Source of the DNA: Methylocella tundrae
GTDB taxonomy: Bacteria; Pseudomonadota; Alphaproteobacteria; Rhizobiales; Beijerinckiaceae
Direction of reading: 5' to 3'
DNA length: 64,000 nt
NCBI RefSeq assembly: GCF_038024855.1
Contig: NZ_CP139089.1
Location: 2,948,501-3,012,500 of the forward strand
Shown: in pieces, positions 47,192 through 55,276 of the stretch
How positions within the stretch are numbered: the stretch's first letter is position 1
Layout of the letters: each line of letters opens with the position of its first letter
Program-made: the position numbers and the translations under genes
The notes under the pieces: generated by a model
Databases searched by the model: none
What the model was told of the DNA's origin: nothing
Seen by the model: only the letters and a program-made list of their open reading frames with translations

Positions 47192-48300
47192 CTCTTCCCT
47201 CCCGGCTTGCGGTCGAAGGGCAGCGACGACTGTTGCGCTGATCGGTCAGAGGTTTGCGAAGGCGGGACTTGGTTATCCGCAGATCGCGCACGCCAACTAC
47301 AAGAGTTAGATTCTGAGTTAGACTCTAAGTTAAGGCCCTGAATCGCCGTTTCCGGCCAAAGCGTTAACTGCGGTTCATGCGTGCGAAGTCCCGATAGGGC
47401 TGCGTGCGAAATCCCGATACCGTTTGCGTGCGAAGTCCCGAGCGTTTCCACAGCGCCATCCACAGGGATTGTGGATAAGTGCGCCGGCAGAATGCGTAGC
47501 AGCTCGCGGCGGCCCTGCCACTCGATGCGCAAGCGATAGCCGGGCAGCGGCTGGCGCGCGGCGATGCGCCGGATCTGGAGCGCGAAATCCGAGACGCGCA
47601 CCAAGCTGCCGGACTTCTCGTGGAGATGGGCGATCTCGAATAGCCAACCCTTCGGCTGGCGGCCGGCATGCTTGCGGGCGACGCGGTAAAGCCAGCGCTC
47701 GATGCCGCCCGTCAGACGGAAGTAGGCGGGGTCGATGGCCAGGACGAGCGAGCGGTCGATGACGCCGCGGTAGAACCAGTCGGGAAGCACGAACTCCATG
47801 CCCTCGACGTGGCCGTCGCGCGTCGTGCATTCCTCCCACTCGTTGATCCAGGAGAACTGGTGACGGCGCCAATGTTCGCCGTTGCGGATGGTGGTGCGGA
47901 TGACGGTCGATTGCAGGCGGGCGAGCGCGCCCTTCAGGAGCTTGTAATCGCGTGCGCCTGTCTGCCGACCGATCGCGGTCAGGAGCTGGTAGGGCGTGAA
48001 GCGAAGGAAACGCGAGGTCTTAAAGCCGAGGTTCTCGGCCTCGACGATCTGGCTCGCCGCCCAGATCAAAACGTCTGCGTCCCAAATTGTCGCCATGCCG
48101 TGCTCGGGCACCGCGTAGACCTCGACGCGCACGCCGGCTGCCTCGTAATGAATCGGAGCGGTGCGCCTGGACTTCGCGAGGGAGAAGAACGGCCGCTCCA
48201 TCAGGTCGCGCTGGTCGCGCGGACTTGCGTCGCCGGTGGCGACGATGAACGGATCGAGCTTGCTCCGTTCGCTGGCTGTGATGAGGCGGCGCGATGACAT
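47188..48300 (-). CDS. repA: Replication initiator RepA
   Basis: Plasmid-type initiator of about 370 residues from MSSRRLITASERSKLDPFIV. Typical segments are SRFLRFTPYQLLTAIGRQTG, QFSWINEWEECTTRDGHVEG, FRLTGGIERWLYRVARKHAG and KGWLFEIAHLHEKSGSL, giving tandem winged helices that bind iterons. The last 60 residues overlay three iteron-like DNA repeats, so the origin may lie within the gene. The frame is open 73 codons further upstream through the AlpA gene; I set the start at ATG 48300. Confidence 0.9.
   Translation of the reverse strand: MSSRRLITASERSKLDPFIVATGDASPRDQRDLMERPFFSLAKSRRTAPIHYEAAGVRVEVYAVPEHGMATIWDADVLIWAASQIVEAENLGFKTSRFLRFTPYQLLTAIGRQTGARDYKLLKGALARLQSTVIRTTIRNGEHWRRHQFSWINEWEECTTRDGHVEGMEFVLPDWFYRGVIDRSLVLAIDPAYFRLTGGIERWLYRVARKHAGRQPKGWLFEIAHLHEKSGSLVRVSDFALQIRRIAARQPLPGYRLRIEWQGRRELLRILPAHLSTIPVDGAVETLGTSHANGIGISHAALSGLRTHEPQLTLWPETAIQGLNLESNSESNSCSWRARSADNQVPPSQTSDRSAQQSSLPFDRKPGGKR
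47379..47441. repeat. Three iteron-like direct repeats inside repA
   Basis: GCGTGCGAAGTCCCGA occurs at 47379-47394, 47402-47417 (one base different) and 47426-47441. The copies are 23 and 24 bp apart, about two helical turns, so they would face the same side of the DNA. This is the pattern of Rep-binding iterons. They lie in the low-complexity 3' part of repA. Confidence 0.75.
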
Positions 48301-48313
48301 CGACGAGCCCGCT

Positions 48314-48565
48314 TCAGCGATGCGCGTGGCCGGCGGCGCGGGCCTCGACGTATCGGGGATCGGACGTCGAGCTGCACGCGGCCTGGTCGGCCCAGGCCTC
48401 GAGGTCGTCGATCGCGTAGACGACGCGCCCGCCAAGCTTGCGAAAGGTCGGGCCGCTGCCGTGGCAGCGGTATTTCTCCAGCGTCCGCGGTGAGATGCCG
48501 AGCATGCGCGCCGCTTCATGGGTGCGGACGTAACGCGTGGCGAGCTGCGCGGACCTGTCGAGCAT
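48314..48565 (-). CDS. AlpA/MerR-like helix-turn-helix excisionase-type protein
   Basis: 83 residues with VRTHEAARMLGISPRTLEKY and GRVVYAIDDLEAWADQAA, the winged-helix fold of AlpA and excisionases. It lies 13 bp upstream of repA on the same strand and is standard in this ICE family, where it is thought to regulate the rep-par-tra operon or act in excision. Confidence 0.9.
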   Translation of the reverse strand: MLDRSAQLATRYVRTHEAARMLGISPRTLEKYRCHGSGPTFRKLGGRVVYAIDDLEAWADQAACSSTSDPRYVEARAAGHAHR

Positions 48566-48667
48566 GGGGAGCCTCCGTCTTGCCTCGAAGCGCCGCGGCC
48601 AAGTCGCGGCGTGTCGGGGTCACGGTGGCGGAGAGTTCAGGCGTTGGGGGTGGACAAAGATTTTCGA

Positions 48668-48683
48668 GGGGGTGTGTCCCCCC
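48668..48683 (-). other. GC hairpin between the DUF2285 and AlpA genes
   Basis: On the minus strand GGGGG, ACACA loop, CCCCC, then TCGAAAATC. It lies 98 bp after the DUF2285 stop and about 100 bp before the AlpA gene. The lack of a T tract argues against a simple terminator. A leader hairpin of the AlpA-repA operon is another possibility. Confidence 0.5.
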
Positions 48684-48780
48684 GGCGGTCGCGCCGCTGC
48701 GCTTGGGAGCGCAGCGCGCGGCGTGTGTAGCGCGAGCGGGCGTAGGACTGAGGTGTGTTCCGGAGGGATCGGTGCGTGTG

Positions 48781-49473
48781 TCAGCCGCCGCGCAGAAGTT
48801 TGAGGTAGCCGCGCTCGACCAGCGCAATCGAGTCGTGAATGAGACGGTTGGCGGTGCGGCGTGCGTGTGAATCCTTCCACTCGACTGATGGAAATCGTGC
48901 GTGTTCGGAGCGGAGGATTATTTCGGCGACGTCGCGGGGGCCACCCCCAAGTTCGTGGACGTCGAAGGCGTGCAGAAGCTGGACGAGCCGGCGCTTCTGC
49001 TGAGGCGTCAAGCGAAGGGCGGCAGGAAGAAGTTTGACGCGCTGGCCACGAAGACGGCGCACGAAGCGCAGTGCGACATCAAGCCGGAGTTCAAATGAGA
49101 TGTCGGGCGGCAGTAGAATGGCAGGCCGCGTGCTGATCTGATCGCCGGGCAAACGAACGTGGAGTTCGCCGGAGCCGTCGATGACAACAAGCTCACGGCC
49201 GTCATCGTCTACGTCATCGGCGACGACTGACCCTAGCTGCGCGGGATCGAGCGACGTGAGTTGGTCGAACCCGCCCGGCGCTGTTTCGAGGATCAGCGTA
49301 CCGGGCGATAGTTCGGGCAGCCAGGTAACCGGGGCGGGCCCAACGGGGAGGCTTGGGTCATGGGCGAAAACGCAACCCCCATCGCCGAGCGAGACCGACA
49401 CGGGCGGTTTCGGCATCGACGGAGGCGCGCGCGATCTGGCGCTGTGTGCGGACGAAGTCGCGGCGGTAATCAT
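48781..49473 (-). CDS. DUF2285 protein, 3' part of a frameshifted gene
   Basis: HDPSLPVGPAPVTWLPELSP onward matches the body of DUF2285 proteins, ending in IHDSIALVERGYLKLLRGG. These are DNA-binding-like proteins found next to rep/AlpA genes. The family's normal N-terminal part (DUF6499) is encoded just upstream in another frame (49358-49567). The first ~35 residues of this frame, upstream of the FAHDP segment, have no homology. The likely original protein ran through both frames; whether this half is made alone is uncertain. Confidence 0.7.
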   Translation of the reverse strand: MITAATSSAHSARSRAPPSMPKPPVSVSLGDGGCVFAHDPSLPVGPAPVTWLPELSPGTLILETAPGGFDQLTSLDPAQLGSVVADDVDDDGRELVVIDGSGELHVRLPGDQISTRPAILLPPDISFELRLDVALRFVRRLRGQRVKLLPAALRLTPQQKRRLVQLLHAFDVHELGGGPRDVAEIILRSEHARFPSVEWKDSHARRTANRLIHDSIALVERGYLKLLRGG

Positions 49474-49567
49474 GGTTGCGGCGCAGGAATTCGACGGCGA
49501 AGCCTGGGCGTTCGAGGCGGTTCAGGCGATCAATCGTCTCCGGCGAGCGCCAATACTCCGTGGGCAT
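49358..49567 (-). CDS. DUF6499 protein, 5' part of the frameshifted DUF2285 gene
   Basis: MPTEYWRSPETIDRLNRLER, then AVEFLRRNHDYRRDFVRTQR, is the N-terminal domain that normally precedes DUF2285. The frame ends with ARRWGLRFRP and a stop, exactly where homologues continue with a HDP-type segment. That segment is present here one base out of frame, after a run of four T residues on the coding strand. ATG 49567 is the natural start. Confidence 0.75.
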   Translation of the reverse strand: MPTEYWRSPETIDRLNRLERPGFAVEFLRRNHDYRRDFVRTQRQIARASVDAETARVGLARRWGLRFRP

Positions 49568-49686
49568 GGCGTTTCCTCTCGTTTTGTCCCTCCCGGGGGC
49601 TTCCACGATCCGGAAAACTCGTCGGCAAAAGTAGTCCTTAAGGTTGCATCGCGCGTGGCTGCGAGCGGTGCCAGTCGGGCATCTGT

Positions 49687-49950
49687 TTACTGCATCCTCG
49701 GCTCGAGCAGGTGCCGAAAACCCGTCTCGGTCATCCAGCGGGCCCGCGCCAGATGGCTGTCGTGAACCGTTTTGGCACGCGCCGGATCCCGCGCGGGATC
49801 GAGGCCGAAGATCACCCGGACGACCTCGCGCCAGTCAGCGCCTTCTTCCTCGGCCATCAGCAACCGAAGATAGATCGCCAGATGTTGCTCGTCATAGGCG
49901 TTCACGCGCTCGGTGTGCGGCGGCCGGTCCTGAAATGACGCTTCAGTCAT
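49687..49950 (-). CDS. Small DUF2285-like DNA-binding domain protein
   Basis: 87 residues: RVNAYDEQHLAIYLRLLMAE, WREVVRVIFGLDPARDPARA and HLARARWMTETGFRHLLEP. It is a stand-alone version of the C-terminal DUF2285-type domain and usual in this position. Divergent from the XRE gene, with a 29-bp palindrome between them; AlpA and repA follow downstream. Probably a regulator of the transfer/replication operon. Confidence 0.8.
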   Translation of the reverse strand: MTEASFQDRPPHTERVNAYDEQHLAIYLRLLMAEEEGADWREVVRVIFGLDPARDPARAKTVHDSHLARARWMTETGFRHLLEPRMQ

Positions 49951-50128
49951 TGCGATCTACCCCCAAGAGATCAAAGCAATGTGTTAGCCATTCATTTACC
50001 GCGAATTTTTGCAAGATTTGCGCCGCGCGACACTTATTCCGCGATGCTTGGGGCGCATCACGTTGCTCGGGAAAATGGCGAACTGGGGCCTCCCCAGCTT
50101 CGATGAATAGCACGGGCGTGTACGAATC

Positions 50129-50157
50129 GGAACTATCATTCCTGGAACGATAGTTCC
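50129..50157. promoter_or_regulatory. 29-bp operator-like palindrome upstream of the XRE gene
   Basis: GGAACTATC at the left end and GATAGTTCC at the right end pair perfectly; inside them TTCC and GGAA pair as well, leaving only the centre and two single positions unmatched. It ends 21 bp before the XRE start and probably overlaps its promoter, as expected for an autoregulatory repressor site that could also control the divergent DUF2285-like gene. Confidence 0.8.
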
Positions 50158-50178
50158 TATATCGGCTCCATCATCGCC

Positions 50179-50433
50179 ATGGATCTCAAGGAGGTCATGG
50201 CGGTCAATCTGCGTCGGTTGCGTCATGCGAAAAAGATGACGCAAGAGGAATTGGCCGAGAGGGCCGGGTTGAGCGCCCGGTACGTCGGAGGGATCGAACG
50301 CGCCGACGTTTCGGCCAGCGTCACCGTGCTCGGCCGGATCGCAGAGGCGCTTGAGGTGGAAGCGGCCGAACTCGTGCGTGCCGCGCCTTCGAAGTCTCGG
50401 AAAAGGGCGCCAGTCGAGCCTCAGGTCTCATGA
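50179..50433 (+). CDS. XRE-family transcriptional regulator
   Basis: 84 residues consisting of one HTH_3 domain (VNLRRLRHAKKMTQEELAER, then SARYVGGIERADVSASVTVL). Typical small ICE/restriction-controller type repressor. A 29-bp palindrome lies directly upstream and is its likely operator. The stop is followed after 90 bp by a convergent DUF736 gene. Confidence 0.9.
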   Translation: MDLKEVMAVNLRRLRHAKKMTQEELAERAGLSARYVGGIERADVSASVTVLGRIAEALEVEAAELVRAAPSKSRKRAPVEPQVS

Positions 50434-50525
50434 CCAGGGCGGTTCATCTCTCGGATCGGGCATTTGCCCTGGAGAATTAGGCGATGCCCCGCCCGGACCA
50501 GCCGGACGGGGCATTGGAGGCGTGG

Positions 50526-50852
50526 TCAGTCGCTCCGACGACCGTTGGGGCGGGACCAGATCAGGCTGTAGCCCTCGCCCTCTTCGTCGTCGAACAGGTT
50601 GGCGAAGATGGGGGCGGTGAAGCTCGGATCGTCGAGCTTGAGGCCCAGATAGTCGCGGCCCTCGTTGGAGCGCTTGGCCCAGGCGGCGCCGATTTCGACC
50701 CGGCCGACATAGACGCGGTGGCTGGGGCTGTTGTCGCTGGAGCGGTTGGTTTCGGGGACGATCCGGACGTTCTTGGCCTGGACCGAGAGGGTGACGATTT
50801 CGCCGGTGAATTCGTTCGAGCCGGTCTTCTTGAAGGTGCCGATGGTGGCCAT
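50526..50852 (-). CDS. DUF736 protein (second copy)
   Basis: 108 residues from MATIGTFKKTGSNEFTGEIV; VEIGAAWAKRSNEGRDYLGL and PIFANLFDDEEGEGYSLIW complete the DUF736 pattern. Paralogue of 44874-45209, clearly diverged. Function unknown. The frame extends 62 codons further upstream without homology; ATG 50852 follows AAGGAG. Confidence 0.9.
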   Translation of the reverse strand: MATIGTFKKTGSNEFTGEIVTLSVQAKNVRIVPETNRSSDNSPSHRVYVGRVEIGAAWAKRSNEGRDYLGLKLDDPSFTAPIFANLFDDEEGEGYSLIWSRPNGRRSD

Positions 50853-51443
50853 GGTAGTTCTCCTTGATCTCTGTTTCCGAGCCCGCACCGTTGCGGCCTC
50901 GATGGTGATCGAAGGGCCGGAGGTGATCGACGGCGCACCCCGAAGGGGCTCGACAGCAAAGGAGGGGCTTTCTTGTCTCGCGAGGAATGACGGCGCAGCC
51001 GGCAGGGGAAGAAAGTTTTGACGCCGCTGTTGCGCCATAGGCGGTCGAGGCTTTAGCCGGCCTTCGGCCAGATCAATCCATCGAAGAGGACGTTCGGTGC
51101 GCTCGGCCTGACAGAGCAGACATCAAGGGGAACGTGGCGACTTTCGAGTCACCACAGAGGCTGGCCAGTAAATTCGACGGTAGTATGGACCCTGTCCCCT
51201 CCACCAACGGGTCTCCTACCTCGGAACCAAGCTCCGGCTGCGCGCACCGTCACGCGCTTCGTTGGCCGTATGCATGAGACCTCGCCACCTCGGCCAAGCG
51301 CCTCAACGACCCGCCACGACTCCCAGTACTCTGCGATGATCCGATGAGCGTCGACGCCGGACCGCCCTCACTCCGCGTTCGACGACGAGGACGACGGACA
51401 TAGCGAATGCCTGATCCAGCCCCGCGCCGTCGACATGACGGTG
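50853..51443. other. Gene-poor spacer
   Basis: About 590 bp without a supportable gene. Open frames on both strands show compositional bias only. The DUF736 promoter should lie in its left part. No tRNA, clear repeat or terminator was seen. Confidence 0.4.
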
Positions 51444-51884
51444 TCAGCCCCGCGCCAAGCCCTGTCCGGCTGGTCCGGGCGCGGCCATTCCGGTGAAGCG
51501 GACGAACGCGGTGACGCTGACGGCGATCGCGCCGATGACGGCGAAGATGGTCTGCCAGGTGGGCGATGGCATCGCCAACTGGGCGATGCCATGCGTGGCG
51601 CTGTAACCGGCGACGGTCGCGGGCGCGACATAGAGCAGAATGATCAAGAGGCGAAGCCACGCCCATGGCACGAAGGCGAGCGCGAGCTGGCCGACGCCGA
51701 AGGTCACGCCGCCCGCCACGAAGCCCACGGTGATTCCACCGAGCGCACCGGCCCCGGTGTGGAGGGCCCATAGGCCGATCGTCAGACCGACGAAGAACGG
51801 CAGCGCGAAGACAGCAAGGGTGAACAGCAGCCAGCAGAAGAAGCCGATGCCGACGATGACAAGCAGAGGCCCAAAGATAACCAT
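51444..51884 (-). CDS. Predicted membrane protein, unknown function
   Basis: 146 residues with four hydrophobic helices (for example LLVIVGIGFFCWLLFTLAVF, then VGLTIGLWALHTGAGALGGI, then LRLLIILLYVAPATVAGYSA, and a last one near TIFAVIGAIAVSVTAF). No family recognised. Proteins of this sort occur on related ICEs near DUF736. Divergent from the HEPN/Toprim gene, 185 bp away. Confidence 0.75.
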   Translation of the reverse strand: MVIFGPLLVIVGIGFFCWLLFTLAVFALPFFVGLTIGLWALHTGAGALGGITVGFVAGGVTFGVGQLALAFVPWAWLRLLIILLYVAPATVAGYSATHGIAQLAMPSPTWQTIFAVIGAIAVSVTAFVRFTGMAAPGPAGQGLARG

Positions 51885-52069
51885 GGCGGTGTACTCCGTG
51901 AGATAAAGGTCTGACGGTCGCGCCTTCCACCACCACCACAGCGCACCATGAAATACAGCCTAATCTGCGCTCGGACGGGAGAGCAAATCGCCCGGCGGAA
52001 GTCGGGAACGGAATCGATCTCGTGAGCAAGTTGGCGCTATTCTGGGTGTTGGAGCGGAGGGAGCGATGG

Positions 52070-53338
52070 ATGGGAAGCTACTGCGAGATCTATTTCGACA
52101 AGACCGAAGTGTGTGGCGCAAAATCCGCGGTCCCCGATCATTTCTGCGCACTGTTCCAGGAAAGCGATCGGGTGGTCAGACCATCTGACGACGAAGATGA
52201 CGAAAGCCCTGACGTCGTCTACGAGGCATGCCGAGCGGTCGTCTTGTCGCGCCTGGATCTCTTAGGTTGCACGGCCAACGTGGCGCGCGAGCGGTTGATG
52301 GCTTGGCTCGCAGCGACGCGCGAGACCTGGGAGGAATATCGATCCGACGGCGCTTGGGCGGAAGAAACAGCCGTCGCGCTCCGCTCGTTCTCCGTCGACG
52401 AATGGTATCGCCGGGCACCTGAGGTGCTCGCGACGCTCTACAGCCGCGAGGATGCGACGGACGAGGTCGATCGGCATATGCGCGATCGAAACGGCGATGG
52501 CTGGCTTTGGTTCGATGGCTACGGCTCGCTGATGAGTCTGCGGGCGCTGCTCGATGCCTGTGCCGATGTGCGGTCCGTGACGCTCGACATCACCGCGTTG
52601 ATTGGCGGCGGCTGGATCGAGCCGGACGCCAGAGTCTGCGAGGACAGGCGGGCGTCGGCTCCGCTCGACCCTCGTCCGCTCGCGACGACGGTCATTCTCG
52701 CTGAGGGGAGTTCGGATATTCGGATATTGCAGCGCTCGCTCGTGGCGCTATTCCCCGAGCGGGCAGACTACTTCTCGTTCTTCAACCACGCGGAGCTGAG
52801 CGTGGATGGTGGTGCTGCCTATCTCGTGAAGTTCCTAAAGGCATTCGCGGCGGCGCGAGCGCCGCTGCGCTTGGTCGCGGTTTTCGACAACGATACGGCG
52901 GGGCGGCAAGCGCGCAAGCAAGCCGGCGCCTTGGGGCTGCCGGACAACATGATAGTGGTTGCACTGCCGGACACAGAACTTGCGCGTCGATATCCGACGA
53001 TCGGCCCTCAGGGTGAGCACGTCGTCGACGTCAACGGCAAAGCAGCGAGTATCGAGCTGTACCTAGGCCAGGTGGCCCTGACGAAAGACAGCGTGCTGCG
53101 ACGAGTTCGCTGGAGCGGCTACAATGCCGCTGCCGACGCCTATCAGGGCGAGGTCGAAGGAAAGGCCGAGGTAGAGGCTGCATTCCTTCGCGCCGTGGCG
53201 AACTGCTCGGACCCGGTCGAGGCGCGGAAGGCGTATCCCGAGCTGGCTGAAGTGTGGACCGCGATCTTTTACGCGGTCGAGAAGGCGGCCGAGGCGGCAG
53301 AACGGAAGCTACACGACCGCGTCGCCGACGTGGAGTGA
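52070..53338 (+). CDS. HEPN/Toprim-associated domain protein (candidate defence protein)
   Basis: The N-terminus MGSYCEIYFDKTEVCGAKSA is the HEPN/Toprim-associated domain. The C-terminal half holds a Toprim fold: Glu212 in VILAEGSSDIRILQRSL and Asp273-X-Asp275 in VAVFDNDTAG, as in OLD-type and RNase M5-like nucleases. Such proteins are predicted RNA- or DNA-cleaving abortive-infection factors; no activity is shown here. The HEPN catalytic R-X4-6-H is not evident. ATG 52070 has GGAGG 8 nt upstream; 422 residues, single gene. Confidence 0.75.
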   Translation: MGSYCEIYFDKTEVCGAKSAVPDHFCALFQESDRVVRPSDDEDDESPDVVYEACRAVVLSRLDLLGCTANVARERLMAWLAATRETWEEYRSDGAWAEETAVALRSFSVDEWYRRAPEVLATLYSREDATDEVDRHMRDRNGDGWLWFDGYGSLMSLRALLDACADVRSVTLDITALIGGGWIEPDARVCEDRRASAPLDPRPLATTVILAEGSSDIRILQRSLVALFPERADYFSFFNHAELSVDGGAAYLVKFLKAFAAARAPLRLVAVFDNDTAGRQARKQAGALGLPDNMIVVALPDTELARRYPTIGPQGEHVVDVNGKAASIELYLGQVALTKDSVLRRVRWSGYNAAADAYQGEVEGKAEVEAAFLRAVANCSDPVEARKAYPELAEVWTAIFYAVEKAAEAAERKLHDRVADVE

Positions 53339-53354
53339 TGGAAGACGGCGGCGC

Positions 53355-54284
53355 TCACGCGCCGCCGAACTTCCAGACCGGGATGCCGAGCTTCTTCGCC
53401 TTGTCGGCGAGGTTGTCCTGGATGCCGGTGCCCGGGAAGTGCAGGACGCCGATCGGCAGGGTCTCCACCATCGCATCGTTGCGCTTGAACGGCGCGGCCT
53501 TGGCGTGCTTCGTCCAGTCTGGTTTGAAGGCGATCTGCGGGACCTTGCGGTTGTCGGCCCATTTGGCGGCGATCAGCTCCGCGCCCTTGGGCGATCCGCC
53601 GTGCAGCAGCACCATGTCGGGGTGCTTGGCGTGAACCTGATCGAGCTTGGCCCAGATCAGCCGGTGATCGTTGAAATCGAGCCCGCCGGTGAGCGCCACC
53701 TTCGGCCCTGCGGGCAGGAGCACCTGGTTGTCGGCGCGCTTCTTGGCGCTGAGGAAATCGCGGCTGTCGATCATCGCGGAGGTCAGATTGCGGTGATTGA
53801 CCTTCGACCCGTTGCGCGGCCGCCAGGCTGAATGGGTGTGGTGCTCGAACTGGTCGGCGGCCTGGTCGCGCATCAGCTCGAAGGCGTTGCGGCGCTCGAT
53901 CAGCGTCTGGCCTTCCGCTGTCAATCGTTCCAGCTCGACGGATTTGACCTCGCTGCCATCCTGTTGCCGTTGCGAGCGCTGCTGGGCCAACTCGTTGTCG
54001 TCGAGTTCGCGCTCGATCCGGTCGATGGCGCGGTGGAAGACGTTCACCGTCGACCAGAGCAGGTCCTCAAGGTCGGGCTCGAGGCGCGTGTCTGAAAGCG
54101 CCACCACGAGGGCGTCGAAGATGTCGGAGATGCTGCCGGCGAGGATGTTCGCTTCGGGAAGCGGCCTGGGATCGGGCTCGTCGTTGAAGGGACGGTAGCC
54201 ATAGAGCTGGAGTTCGTGGAGGACCTGATCGGTCGAGGATGAACTGTGGTGCGGCTCGAAATCGTCGTCGTGGTCGGTGGTCAT
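53355..54284 (-). CDS. DUF2493 (SLOG-like) protein
   Basis: 309 residues. The C-terminal ~130 residues (KVALTGGLDFNDHRLIWAKL, VLLHGGSPKGAELIAAKWAD, KAAPFKRNDAMVETLPIGVL) form a DUF2493 nucleotide-binding, SLOG-type fold. The N-terminal half is helical with LEDLLWSTVNVFHRAIDRIE. It is a standard backbone gene of this ICE family, of unknown role. I start at MTTDHDDDFE; the frame is open 15 codons further. Confidence 0.85.
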   Translation of the reverse strand: MTTDHDDDFEPHHSSSSTDQVLHELQLYGYRPFNDEPDPRPLPEANILAGSISDIFDALVVALSDTRLEPDLEDLLWSTVNVFHRAIDRIERELDDNELAQQRSQRQQDGSEVKSVELERLTAEGQTLIERRNAFELMRDQAADQFEHHTHSAWRPRNGSKVNHRNLTSAMIDSRDFLSAKKRADNQVLLPAGPKVALTGGLDFNDHRLIWAKLDQVHAKHPDMVLLHGGSPKGAELIAAKWADNRKVPQIAFKPDWTKHAKAAPFKRNDAMVETLPIGVLHFPGTGIQDNLADKAKKLGIPVWKFGGA

Positions 54285-54408
54285 CGCGGCTTTCCTTGTC
54301 GGATCGACCGCGCCCATCGCGGCCTTCATGGCGACGAAGGCGGCGGGCGGAACGGACTTGCACCCGCAGCGCAGCGGAGGGCCGAAGCCTTAAGCGGAGG
54401 ACCGAAGG

Positions 54409-54471
54409 GGGCCCACTATTTTGTTTCGCGATGTAAAGGCGGCTCAGCCGCCGACGGAAAATAGTCGGCCC
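54409..54471. repeat. Nested inverted repeats between DUF2493 and Toprim genes
   Basis: Outer arms: GGGCC, one mismatch, ACTATTTT (left) against AAAATAGT, one mismatch, GGCCC (right). Inside the loop a second, perfect hairpin GGCGGCT-C-AGCCGCC lies at 54438-54452. The whole could extrude as a branched hairpin in single-stranded DNA or RNA. It lies about 140 bp after the stop of the Toprim gene on the minus strand, where a terminator or a single-strand replication origin would be possible. Confidence 0.75.
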
Positions 54472-54610
54472 ACAAGGTTGCTGGTCCGGGCCGCTTGCTG
54501 CCCGATCGCCCTCTCAGAAGGCCGTGGGTGCGATCCTCTCCGGCGCTGAGGAAAGAATGGCACCGCCCTACGGTGACGACGCTGGCGAAACGCCTCTCGT
54601 CCCATTCCGG

Positions 54611-55276
54611 CTATGCCGCCAGTTCCATAAAGCGGGCGACGTCCTGCGCCGCGATCTGCACCCGACTGGCCGCTCGAAGCGCGTCGATCCCAAGCAGGCG
54701 GAGATCCTCGTTGAAGTCGCCGAGCCGTGGCGAGATCACGATCGCTTCGATTCCGCCCTCCTGCGCCCGGTCGATCAAAGTCGCCATCGCGCCGTCGCCG
54801 GCGGGATCGTCGTCGCGGGCGATGTAGAGTCGCCGCAGCGTGTCCGGGAACAGGAGGGCGGAGAGATGCGCAGCCGAGAGGGCTGCGACCATCGGCATGG
54901 TCGGCAAGACGCATCGGAGCGACAGGATCGTCTCGATACCCTCGCCGGCCGCCATGACTTCGCCCGCCACGCCAAATCGAACGGCATGACCGAGAAGGTC
55001 GCCCATCGCCCGTCTCGGCGTGTCGATCGGCGCCTTGCCGAGCGTCGCCTCGGTGAAGCCGCCGGGATCGAGCCATGTGCGATGCGCGCCGGCCAGATGG
55101 CCGGCAAGATCGGTGACGGCAGCTATTATCGCTGGCCAGGTCTCGGTCGGGCTGTGCTCGTCCGGCCGATAGTAACAGCGCGGGTGGAAACGCAGGCTTC
55201 CTGTTCCGTGCAAAAACGTAATGCCGCGATTGCGGAGATACGCTTCTACGGGAGTGCGTTCGATCGGCTGCGACAT
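54611..55276 (-). CDS. Toprim/primase-like protein, 3' part of a frameshifted gene
   Basis: 221 residues from MSQPIERTPVEAYLRNRGIT: YLRNRGITFLHGTGSLRFHP is the primase-helicase-like DUF7146 linker, and a Toprim domain follows (GEGIETILSLRCVLPTMPMV with the catalytic Glu, and LYIARDDDPAGDGAMATL with the acidic triplet). Homologues are single proteins of about 350 residues. Here the N-terminal part is in another frame (55246-55662). Likely role: primase for element DNA. Confidence 0.8.
   Translation of the reverse strand: MSQPIERTPVEAYLRNRGITFLHGTGSLRFHPRCYYRPDEHSPTETWPAIIAAVTDLAGHLAGAHRTWLDPGGFTEATLGKAPIDTPRRAMGDLLGHAVRFGVAGEVMAAGEGIETILSLRCVLPTMPMVAALSAAHLSALLFPDTLRRLYIARDDDPAGDGAMATLIDRAQEGGIEAIVISPRLGDFNEDLRLLGIDALRAASRVQIAAQDVARFMELAA

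Noticed and set aside
51250..52029. 260-codon minus-strand frame around the small membrane protein gene
   Set aside because: It is the shadow of the real membrane protein gene at 51444-51884 and has Arg/His-rich, structureless content.
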